From contig CAYVUB010000020.1 in NCBI GenBank assembly GCA_964454675.1, forward strand, positions 1 through 47,519: DNA of 47,519 nucleotides, read 5' to 3'. The notes beneath the pieces were generated by a model that worked only from the letters and a program-made list of their open reading frames with translations, did not search any database and was not told the DNA's origin. Both the position numbers and the translations under genes were made by a program. Positions 35,740 to 42,803 of the stretch are shown here, in pieces. Source of the stretch: CAYVUB01 sp964454675 (GTDB lineage: Bacteria > Bacteroidota > Bacteroidia > Flavobacteriales > Flavobacteriaceae). Numbering within the stretch: position 1 is the first letter of the stretch; the number at the start of each line of letters is the position of its first letter.

Positions 35740-35946
35740 ATGAAAAAGCTACACGTATCATTAAAGGTTATTCTGGTTATTGTTAGTACTGTTTTAATTT
35801 CCTTTGCATTATTGATGTTCTATGGATTAATACAGTTTGAAAATGACCAAGAAACATTGAAAATTGCTTTTGGGTATTTGGTATTATCCATCATTTTGTC
35901 TTTCGTTTTGTTTTTTACTTTAAAAAACATCTTAAAATCAGGCTGA
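35740..35946 (+). CDS. Small two-helix membrane protein
   Basis: A 68-residue protein with two membrane helices (about 8-30 and 42-62) joined by a short acidic loop (FENDQETLK) and ending in a basic tail. It has a good AT-rich flavobacterial leader. It stands between remnants on both sides, so it may itself be a survivor of a lost locus. No homology is recognised. Confidence 0.5.
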   Translation: MKKLHVSLKVILVIVSTVLISFALLMFYGLIQFENDQETLKIAFGYLVLSIILSFVLFFTLKNILKSG

Positions 35947-35998
35947 TATTAGAAATACATTCTAAAAAAACAAAATGTATCCTCTAATTATTTAAATC

Positions 35999-36178
35999 AT
36001 GATTAGACTCATACTATTTACAGTGCTTTTCATCCAATGGACACAATGTGTTTCTCAAAAAATTATTGTAGCAGATTCTGTGACCAAAACACCATTAGCC
36101 TTTGTATCAATCAAATACAACGACGGCGGTTTATACACCAATGAAAAAGGATGGTTCTATCTTGATGTCGTTGGATAG
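35999..36178 (+). pseudogene. Truncated carboxypeptidase-regulatory-like protein
   Basis: A 59-residue frame with a signal peptide (MIRLILFTVLFIQWTQCVSQ) followed by KIIVADSVTKTPLAFVSIKY and NDGGLYTNEKGWFYLDVVG, then TAG. This is the beginning of a CarboxypepD_reg-like beta-sandwich domain (V-D..T..PL..V.I), cut off where the longer members continue for hundreds of residues. A 5' fragment of an outer-membrane-associated protein. Confidence 0.6.
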
Positions 36179-36299
36179 AAACAATAACGATAACTTAATG
36201 TTAATGAGCGATTTTTTAAAACGCTTAGGTGTAGCAAACCCTAAACATTTTGACAGGAATCTTGCTGTTGGGCTTACCTTAAGCAACTATCCGGATTAA
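36179..36299 (+). pseudogene. C-terminal gene fragment
   Basis: In another frame the sequence directly after the TAG reads DRNNNDNLMLMSDFLKRLGV, then ANPKHFDRNLAVGLTLSNYP and D, ending in TAA. It looks like the well-conserved tail of a protein without its front part, joined to the 5' fragment at 35999-36178, as expected after an internal deletion. Family not recognised. Confidence 0.4.
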
Positions 36300-36368
36300 A
36301 AAGAAATATTTTTCACAATAAGTAGTTTACTTAAAAGATGTATTTTACTTTTAGGCAAACTATTTTTA

Positions 36369-39300
36369 ATGAAAATCACCGTCACATTCATTATTGTTTT
36401 GTTGAGTTTTTGGGCTTCGGCACAAGAGCCGTCATCCGGTTTCAAAACAAAGAAAGTGGCGGTAAAAGACACCGTTCAAGTTGATACCGTAAGCATCAAT
36501 TCCATCAGGTTTAAGGTAAAAACAAAAAATGATGTAGAATTGGACACATCTTATTACACGGTCGATTTTTCAAAAGCACTGCTCATTTTTAAAAAACCGG
36601 TAGATACTGATTCCATAACAATTGATTACCTGCAATTCCCCGATTTTTTAACACGCAGATACACGCAGCTTGACGAAAAAATTATCGTGCAAAACACCGA
36701 TGACACACAACAATTGTACAAGTTTTCGCAATCTACCGTAACCAATAATTTCACACCATTTGACGGTTTGACAACATCGGGAAGCATCTCGCGCGGCGTG
36801 ACGATTGGCAACAATCAAAATTCGGTATTAAACAGTGAACTCGACCTTCAGATTTCGGGAAAATTAAGCGATAAAGTATCACTCAGAGCGTCCATCCAGG
36901 ATGCCAATATTCCCTTGCAGGAAAGTGGTTATTCCCAACGTCTGGATGAGTTTGACCAGGTATTTATCGAGTTGCTGAGCGAAAAATGGAGCATACGGGC
37001 AGGCGATATCGACCTGCAAAATACCGGTTCGTACTTTGGCAATTTTACCAAGCGTGTACAAGGTTTAATGGTCAATGCCACCCTTGGCGGCGAAGATTCA
37101 AGAACCAATCTCTTTGCTTCGGGAGCTTTGGTGCGCGGGCAGTTTACCACAAGCCGGTTTACAGCGCAGGAAGGCAATCAGGGCCCATACAAATTGCGCG
37201 GTCCCAATAACGAATTATTTGTGTTGATTGTTTCCGGAAGCGAAACGGTTTATGTTAACGGTTTGCCTTTGCAGCGTGGCGAAACCAAAGATTACATCAT
37301 TGATTACAATGCCGGCGAAATCATTTTCAATTCAACATTTCCTATTACTTCCGAAATGCGTATTACGGTCGATTATCAGTTTAGCGAACGTAATTTTTCA
37401 CGATTTACGGTATTTGGCGGCGGCAGTTATGAAACCGGAAAATTCAAGCTCAGTGCATCCGTATATTCTGAAACCGATGCTAAAAACCAGCCCTTACAGC
37501 AAAATTTATCGTCAGAACAGGTGCAGATTCTTGCCGGTGCCGGCGACAACAGAAGCCTAATGACCGCGCCGTCGGCAGTACCCGAAGCGTATAATGAAAA
37601 CCGCATTTTGTACAAAAAAGAACTCATTGACGGTGTCGAAGCGTTTGTGTTTTCAAACAATCCCGGTGATGAGTTGTACAGCGTGAAATTTACATTGGTA
37701 GGTGCCAATCAAGGCGATTATGTAATTGTCAACAGCAATGTCGTGACAAGTATTTACGAATATGTTGCACCCGTTGCGGGAATTCCGCAGGGAAACTATG
37801 CGCCGGTGGTACAGTTGACAGCGCCAACCCAATTACAAATAGCGGTTGTTAACGGCACCTACACACCTACCCAACGTACCAGTATTTATTTTGAAGCTGC
37901 CGGAAGTAAGAACGATTTAAACCTGTTTTCAAGTCTTGATGACAACAATAATGATGGTTTTGCAGGAAAATTGCGTGTAAAGCATGATTTGGTTAAAACC
38001 GACAGCCTGTGGAACGTTTCGGCAATTGTGGATGCCGATATGATTCAGAAAAATTTTAAAACCATCGAACGGTTGTATTATGCCGAGTTTAACCGCGACT
38101 GGAATCTGGAAAATCCGCTTGGGAATCAAAACCTGCTTTCTGCCGGATTAGAGCTATTTCATCCTAAAAAAGGATTTGCGTCTTACAAGTTTGAATACCT
38201 TAATTTCTCTGAAAATTTCAACGGAAACAAGCATAATGCAACGGCAAATTTAACGCTCAACCGCTGGAATATTTTCAGTAATTCGAGTATTTTAAACAGC
38301 GAAAGTAATGTGTCAACATCCACATTTTTAAGGTCTTTTAACAGAGCAACCTACAGCTTTAAAAAGCAATGGATTGGTACTAAATTAGCTCTTGAAGATA
38401 ATGAACAGCGTGAAACAGCAACCAATAATCTCACGGCATTGAGCCAGCGTTTTAAATCGTATGATGTGTTTTATGGTTTTGGCGACAGCACCAAGGTTTT
38501 TGCCGAAATTGGGTATCGCTACCGTGTGAACGACAGTTTGCGCAATAACGAATTGGTAAAAGTCAACACCTCAAACAACTATTATATCAATTCAAAAATC
38601 ATCCGGAACGAACGAACAGATTTAAGTGTTTTTGTGAATTACAGAACCCTGAAATCTGCCGAAGATACTGCAAATAACGAGCAATCGCTCAATTCCCGTT
38701 TAAATTACAACCAGCAGTTTTTTGATCAGGTGGTGTTTTGGAATACGGTTTTTGAAACCAATTCCGGTACTTTGCCGCAACAGGATTTTACGTATGTAGC
38801 TGTCGAACCCGGACAAGGTAACTACATGTGGATAGATTACAACAACAATGGCATTCAAGAGTTGAATGAGTTTGAAGTAGCACAATTTCAGGATGAAGGC
38901 GCTTTTATACGGGTGCTTTTACCTAATCAGGTATTTGTAAAAACGCATCAAAACCGGTTGAGCCAGACCATTACCATCAATCCGCAGCAATGGTCTGTGA
39001 GCGATAATACGTTCAAAAAGTTCTGGTCGCATTTTTACAACCAGACCTCGTATTTAATTGACAGAAAAATAAGAAGAGAAGGCAATGGTTTTGATTTGAA
39101 TCCGTTTTCGTCAGACGATGACAATCAGCTTGCATTAAGTAAAAGCGTACGTAACGTGTTGTTTTTTAACCGAGGCAAACAGCATTATACAACTTCATAT
39201 ACCTATTTGAGCAATACCAATAAAACACTGCTTTCCATAGGATTTCAGGAAAATACACTCAACAGTCATCAGCTTAATTTTAACCATAAGTTTGCCAAAA

Positions 39301-39779
39301 GCTGGCTGGTCAATTTGCTGTCGGTTGTTGAGGTTAACGAAAGTTTGAGCGAGAATTTTGCCAATCGTAATTACAACATTGACGAGCTGCGGTTTCAACC
39401 CAAGTTGTCCTATTTATTCAATGAAAACGCGCGTTTTGATGTGTTTTACCAATACACGTCCAAAGACAATACCCTGGGTGATATGGAAAGCCTGCTGCAA
39501 AATAATTACGGCATATCGTTTACCTACAACAATGTGCAAAAAATAGGATTGACCGGCGAGCTCAATTTTTTTGATAACGATTTTGAAGGCAATCCTAATA
39601 CGCCCGTTTCATACCAGATGATGGAAGGCTTACAGCCCGGCAAAAACTTTACTTGGAGTTTATTGGCACAAAAAAAGTTGACCAAGTTTTTAGATTTGAA
39701 TTTGAATTATTTCGGGCGTAAAACCGAAACTTCTAAAACCATCCATACCGGAACGGTGCAGTTGAAAGCGTTTTTTTAA
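36369..39779 (+). CDS. Large outer-membrane beta-barrel protein with calcium-loop motifs
   Basis: A 1136-residue protein with a signal peptide (MKITVTFIIVLLSFWASAQ). The N-terminal part has Ig/plug-like segments (YYTVDFSKALLIFKKP; SETVYVNGLPLQRGETKDYI and DYNAGEIIFNSTFPI). A very long alternating beta-strand region ends in VQLKAFF, typical of an outer-membrane barrel. Two acidic loops, DDNNNDGF near residue 522 and DYNNNGIQELNEFE near 823, resemble EF-hand or dockerin calcium loops. Conserved in Flavobacteriia but without assigned function, as far as I know. SprA-like repeats are suggested but not shown. Confidence 0.75.
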   Translation: MKITVTFIIVLLSFWASAQEPSSGFKTKKVAVKDTVQVDTVSINSIRFKVKTKNDVELDTSYYTVDFSKALLIFKKPVDTDSITIDYLQFPDFLTRRYTQLDEKIIVQNTDDTQQLYKFSQSTVTNNFTPFDGLTTSGSISRGVTIGNNQNSVLNSELDLQISGKLSDKVSLRASIQDANIPLQESGYSQRLDEFDQVFIELLSEKWSIRAGDIDLQNTGSYFGNFTKRVQGLMVNATLGGEDSRTNLFASGALVRGQFTTSRFTAQEGNQGPYKLRGPNNELFVLIVSGSETVYVNGLPLQRGETKDYIIDYNAGEIIFNSTFPITSEMRITVDYQFSERNFSRFTVFGGGSYETGKFKLSASVYSETDAKNQPLQQNLSSEQVQILAGAGDNRSLMTAPSAVPEAYNENRILYKKELIDGVEAFVFSNNPGDELYSVKFTLVGANQGDYVIVNSNVVTSIYEYVAPVAGIPQGNYAPVVQLTAPTQLQIAVVNGTYTPTQRTSIYFEAAGSKNDLNLFSSLDDNNNDGFAGKLRVKHDLVKTDSLWNVSAIVDADMIQKNFKTIERLYYAEFNRDWNLENPLGNQNLLSAGLELFHPKKGFASYKFEYLNFSENFNGNKHNATANLTLNRWNIFSNSSILNSESNVSTSTFLRSFNRATYSFKKQWIGTKLALEDNEQRETATNNLTALSQRFKSYDVFYGFGDSTKVFAEIGYRYRVNDSLRNNELVKVNTSNNYYINSKIIRNERTDLSVFVNYRTLKSAEDTANNEQSLNSRLNYNQQFFDQVVFWNTVFETNSGTLPQQDFTYVAVEPGQGNYMWIDYNNNGIQELNEFEVAQFQDEGAFIRVLLPNQVFVKTHQNRLSQTITINPQQWSVSDNTFKKFWSHFYNQTSYLIDRKIRREGNGFDLNPFSSDDDNQLALSKSVRNVLFFNRGKQHYTTSYTYLSNTNKTLLSIGFQENTLNSHQLNFNHKFAKSWLVNLLSVVEVNESLSENFANRNYNIDELRFQPKLSYLFNENARFDVFYQYTSKDNTLGDMESLLQNNYGISFTYNNVQKIGLTGELNFFDNDFEGNPNTPVSYQMMEGLQPGKNFTWSLLAQKKLTKFLDLNLNYFGRKTETSKTIHTGTVQLKAFF

Positions 39780-39853
39780 AATAAGTATTTTCGTACGCAA
39801 CCTTTTTACTATTATTGCATCCTAAAATATATTATAACCTAATTTTACTATTA

Positions 39854-40429
39854 ATGAAAAGCCTAATTTTATTCTGTCTCCTTATTTTTTCCATTTCAAC
39901 AACAGTTAACGCTCAGAACGACACACAAACAAACGAAGCTCAGGAAACCGCCGCCGACAATAACGTACAACGTACAAATGAAATTAAATTAAACGCTTTA
40001 TTTCTTATTTTGGGTGGTTTTGAAGTAGGTTATGAGTATTTACTCAATGACGAATCCGGATTGGGAGTTTCGGTGTTTTTACCTATAAGTGATGATGCTT
40101 CTGACACTATAAAATATTATGTATCACCTTATTATAGATTTTATTTTGGAAATAAATATGCCGGAGGTTTTTTTGTGGAAGGATTTGGGATGCTAAACAA
40201 TGCAGAGAGATACTATGAAAAGTTTAACAGTAATGATGAATACATGGGAAGCGGGTATAAATTTGTAACAGATTTTGCTTTAGGTATTGGTGTTGGAGGA
40301 AAATGGGTGTCTAAACGTAACGTAACGTTTGAGCTCAACTTTGGAATAGGAAGAAACCTATTTAATTCCAATGATTATGATGAATCGATTATTGGAAAAG
40401 GCGGATTTACTCTGGGCTATCGTTTTTAG
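39854..40429 (+). CDS. Small outer-membrane beta-barrel protein
   Basis: About 191 residues from the Met of the signal peptide (MKSLILFCLLIFSISTTVNA). A TTG start 13 codons upstream is less likely. After a Gln/Thr-rich linker come eight or so beta strands (EIKLNALFLILGGFEVGYEY, YYVSPYYRFYFGN, YAGGFFVEGFGML, FALGIGVGGKWV, FELNFGIGRNLF), ending in GYRF, as expected for an outer-membrane barrel of the DUF3575/OmpA-like size. Last chromosomal gene before the second accessory segment. Confidence 0.75.
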   Translation: MKSLILFCLLIFSISTTVNAQNDTQTNEAQETAADNNVQRTNEIKLNALFLILGGFEVGYEYLLNDESGLGVSVFLPISDDASDTIKYYVSPYYRFYFGNKYAGGFFVEGFGMLNNAERYYEKFNSNDEYMGSGYKFVTDFALGIGVGGKWVSKRNVTFELNFGIGRNLFNSNDYDESIIGKGGFTLGYRF

Positions 40430-40437
40430 TTGAATCT

Positions 40438-40566
40438 GCTCACAAACACAAAACCCAAGCGAAGAGCTTGAGTAATAAAAAATGGAACGTTATATCAAGA
40501 TGATTATGCAAAAAAATTAACCTAAATTGTTTGGTTTTTTACACAGTTTGTGTTAGCACTCGTATT
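40438..40566. repeat. Possible attC-like site at the start of the second cassette segment
   Basis: GCTCACAAACACAAAACCCAA (40438-40458, one base shortened when quoted) pairs only loosely with 40528-40556. The right end is clear: GTTAGCACTC-G-TATT at 40552-40566, the partner of the sequence at 41156-41170 on the other side of the DUF1287 gene. The spacer also contains CAAGC/GCTTG (40456-40470), which may end the barrel-protein transcript. Confidence 0.45.
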
Positions 40567-40570
40567 TCTT

Positions 40571-41155
40571 TCACTTTTCATATCTATAATGTCCAATTAT
40601 TTTGAAGTTAAACAAACAGTCTTCTATGACCTGTCCACCGCCAATGTTATGAACGATTAAATGCCTTTGTCCGTCTGCGGATTTCTTTTTCACTACTATT
40701 CCAATATGTGTCACTGAACCGCCAAGATTCCAACATACAATGTCGCCTGGCAAATAGTCCTTTGAGTTGGTCGTAATTGGTTTTGTCGCCCCATGTCTGG
40801 TAAAAAATGTCATTAAGTTAGGAACTCGTCTATGGTCAATATTTTTGTCAGGCTTAGATAGTCCCCAATTTTTTGGATATTTTGAAAAGTTTGATTTCAT
40901 GTCTTCGTGAACCTCTTTTTGTAAATCAATTCCAAATTTTCTGTAAGCTCTAATTACAACGTCTGTGCATACACCTTTGTCTTGTGGAACGTCACCATTT
41001 GGATAGTCAAGCTGAAAATATGTTGGGTCGTAACGAACGATTTGTTTTGTCAACGTCAAAGTTGAGTCAGCAAGTTTGTCATAAAAACTTGATTGACCAA
41101 CCGCAATTGAAATTGTCGAAATGAATACTAATATGTTAAGCAGTGTCTTTGTCAT
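40571..41155 (-). CDS. DUF1287 family secreted NlpC/P60-like protein
   Basis: A 194-residue secreted protein: the signal peptide ends at VGQSSF. DUF1287 belongs to the NlpC/P60-like papain fold. The likely catalytic Cys is in VPQDKGVCTDVVIRAYRKFG, and the His is in GSVTHIGIVVKK or RHLIVHNIGGG. NIDHRRVPNLMTFF is the family hallmark. It probably acts in the periplasm on peptide bonds, possibly peptidoglycan. Its ATG directly abuts the 15-nt terminal repeat at 41156-41170, leaving no room for a separate promoter within the cassette. Confidence 0.88.
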   Translation of the reverse strand: MTKTLLNILVFISTISIAVGQSSFYDKLADSTLTLTKQIVRYDPTYFQLDYPNGDVPQDKGVCTDVVIRAYRKFGIDLQKEVHEDMKSNFSKYPKNWGLSKPDKNIDHRRVPNLMTFFTRHGATKPITTNSKDYLPGDIVCWNLGGSVTHIGIVVKKKSADGQRHLIVHNIGGGQVIEDCLFNFKIIGHYRYEK

Positions 41156-41160
41156 AATAT

Positions 41161-41260
41161 GAGTGCTGTGTGTGCCGCGTATTGGCGATGGGTGGGATTT
41201 TTAGCACAGGCGTTGATACGAAGCACGTCAGCCCGCCTATTGCCAATACGATGTTAGCGG
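41161..41260. repeat. Complete attC-like palindrome between DUF1287 and Fic cassettes
   Basis: A 19-bp stem: CGTATTGGCGATGGGTGGG (41178-41196) with CCCGCCTATTGCCAATACG (41232-41250), only three non-Watson-Crick pairs, and a 35-nt loop. Outer ends are GAGTGCT (41161-41167), complementary to AGCACTC at 40555-40561 across the DUF1287 gene, and GTTAGCGG (41253-41260). Same architecture as 1475-1612 and 44907-45105. Confidence 0.75.
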
Positions 41261-41374
41261 TTCGCCCTTCTTGTCTATATGTTAGTTGTCCGTTCATTTG
41301 GTCTGTCGTGGTGCGTTTGCTTGGCAGCTCTTCCCGATTTTTTCGGGATGTGCTACCAAATGCGTGGGCTGATT

Positions 41375-42415
41375 TCATTTTTCAATTATTTTCCAATAAC
41401 CTGTTTTATCGCTTCCGATACGTTCTATTATTTCCTGCTCTTTAAGGTCTTTGATTTTTCGTCTTACAGTGCTTAAACTCATATTCAATCGTTCGCTAAT
41501 TTCAGTTGCTGTTATGCTCTTATTTTGCTTTATCAAAGAAAATACAGTGTCATTTACAGTGTCATCTTCCGGTTTTACAGTGTCATTTTGCGTTTTTACA
41601 GTGTCAGCGTAATGAACGTGCATTTCCCGGTTTTGCAGCGTGTTGTTTTCTCCAAGCAACAGGTTTCCGAAAAAACGCAGTAAAAATTCATTTGTAGCGT
41701 GAATGTTCTTTGTGTGGTTTTTGTAATTGGCTCTTACCAACGCATTGCGAAAATACCACGAATGTTGCTCGAATAATTCGTTGTTTACTTTAAAGCCGAA
41801 TGTACGCAGGTATTTTATCAAAAAAATGGCTGTTGTTCGTGTGTTGCCCTCGCCAAAAACGTGGATTTGCCACAAGTAAGAAATGAATTGTGCTATATGT
41901 TCTATGGTTTCCTGCTGGCTTAACCCTTTGTAGCTAAACTGTTTTTCCCGCTCAAAATCGTATTCCAGCGTGGCTTTTAAACTCTCGGCACTGCCATACA
42001 AAACCGTTTCGCCATTGAGTACCCATTCTTGTTTGGTAATGTTGTAATCACGGATTTTACCTGCAAATTTGTATATACCCTGAAACAACCTGCGATGAAT
42101 ATTTAAGTATTCTATGGGCGAAAACGTAAATGTTTGTTCGCCCAGCATTTCGGCAATGCGTGCCGAAACTTTGTCGGCTTCTTCGGTGCGGTCTTCGTCT
42201 GTTTGGGTTGGTTGCTGTTTGTAATAACTGTCAATTCGCTGTTTTACTTCTTCAATGGTGATGTCGCCCTCAATGTTTTGTTTGGCAGTTGCTATCAAAT
42301 AATCAGACGGTTTTAAGCCGTCAATTTGTTGCAAGCCGATAGCCGTTTTCCAAACTTTTGCCTTTTCTACTTTGTTTGGTTCGCCTTGTCTTAAATATTC
42401 TTCAAAATTATCCAT
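41375..42415 (-). CDS. Fic family protein with C-terminal winged helix
   Basis: A 346-residue protein. The Fic core (about 110-235) has the active-site loop HVFGEGNTRTTAIF, a variant of HPFxxGNGRxxR, and the flap region QEWVLNGETVLYGSA. Fic enzymes usually attach AMP to a target hydroxyl. The N-terminal helices (GLQQIDGLKPSDYL ... NIEGDITIEEV) resemble the antitoxin-like inhibitory part seen in other Fic proteins. A C-terminal winged helix (TATEISERLNMSLSTVRRKI) could bind DNA. The linker has four NDTVK-type repeats encoded by TACAGTGTCA copies at 41543-41607. Confidence 0.92.
   Translation of the reverse strand: MDNFEEYLRQGEPNKVEKAKVWKTAIGLQQIDGLKPSDYLIATAKQNIEGDITIEEVKQRIDSYYKQQPTQTDEDRTEEADKVSARIAEMLGEQTFTFSPIEYLNIHRRLFQGIYKFAGKIRDYNITKQEWVLNGETVLYGSAESLKATLEYDFEREKQFSYKGLSQQETIEHIAQFISYLWQIHVFGEGNTRTTAIFLIKYLRTFGFKVNNELFEQHSWYFRNALVRANYKNHTKNIHATNEFLLRFFGNLLLGENNTLQNREMHVHYADTVKTQNDTVKPEDDTVNDTVFSLIKQNKSITATEISERLNMSLSTVRRKIKDLKEQEIIERIGSDKTGYWKIIEK
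41543..41607. repeat. Four short direct repeats in the Fic linker
   Basis: ACAGTGTCA occurs four times on the plus strand in 65 bp, encoding DTVK/NDTV-type units between the Fic domain and the winged helix. The unit number could vary between strains by slippage. Confidence 0.75.
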
Positions 42416-42476
42416 TGGCTACTTCTATTTGTATTCTATGTTTTGGGTTTCACTCAAAATATCAAGTCTATTAATT

Positions 42477-42600
42477 TTAACTCCATTCTACCGAATTGTC
42501 AAATAATTCCGACCAATGCTCTTTTAAAACTTTCCATTTGTCTGCGTGATATTTGTTGGTAATGTCAGCACCTTTACCAGTTGGGCTTTGTGAAGTTGCG
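42477..42600 (-). pseudogene. C-terminal fragment of an unidentified protein
   Basis: On the minus strand the frame reads ATSQSPTGKGADITNKYHAD, then KWKVLKEHWSELFDNSVEWS and TAA (42477-42479). Immediately upstream of the fragment is an in-frame TAG, and no start exists. It looks like a true protein tail cut off where the left arm of the attC-like palindrome begins (42583), as if recombination at the site removed the front of the gene. Confidence 0.45.
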
Positions 42601-42710
42601 GACTAAAAAAGTCTAAACTTTCAGTTATTACTGAACTTCAAAAATATGAAAAAACTTGAAATTAAGACTTTAACCCGCAATCTTGCAAAACCCGTGCTAT
42701 AGGGCGTTTT
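42583..42710. repeat. attC-like palindrome between Fic and TerD-like cassettes
   Basis: GGGCTTTGTGAAGTTGCGG (42583-42601) pairs with CCGCAATCTTGCAAAACCC (42675-42693) at 14 of 19 positions, most others being G:U-type. Inside are AGTCTAAACTTTC with GAAATTAAGACT and the perfect TTCAGT-TATT-ACTGAA (42620-42635). The right end GCTATAGGGC-G-TTTT (42696-42710) matches the far side of the TerD-like gene. Together with 42416-42600 this fills the 388-bp spacer. Confidence 0.65.
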
Positions 42711-42803
42711 TCTTTCATAGTCTGTTCTAAATAAAAAAGAGGGAAAGTTTAGTCGCTGGTTTCAATGGATTAGAAGGAAGCAACTAAATAGCCCTCAAGA
42801 TTT

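Noticed and set aside
41253..42583. Fic unit as a fifth perfect cassette
   Set aside because: Its left end GTTAGCGGTT has no complement on the far side, and position 11 does not fit the A/C rule; I do not count it as support.
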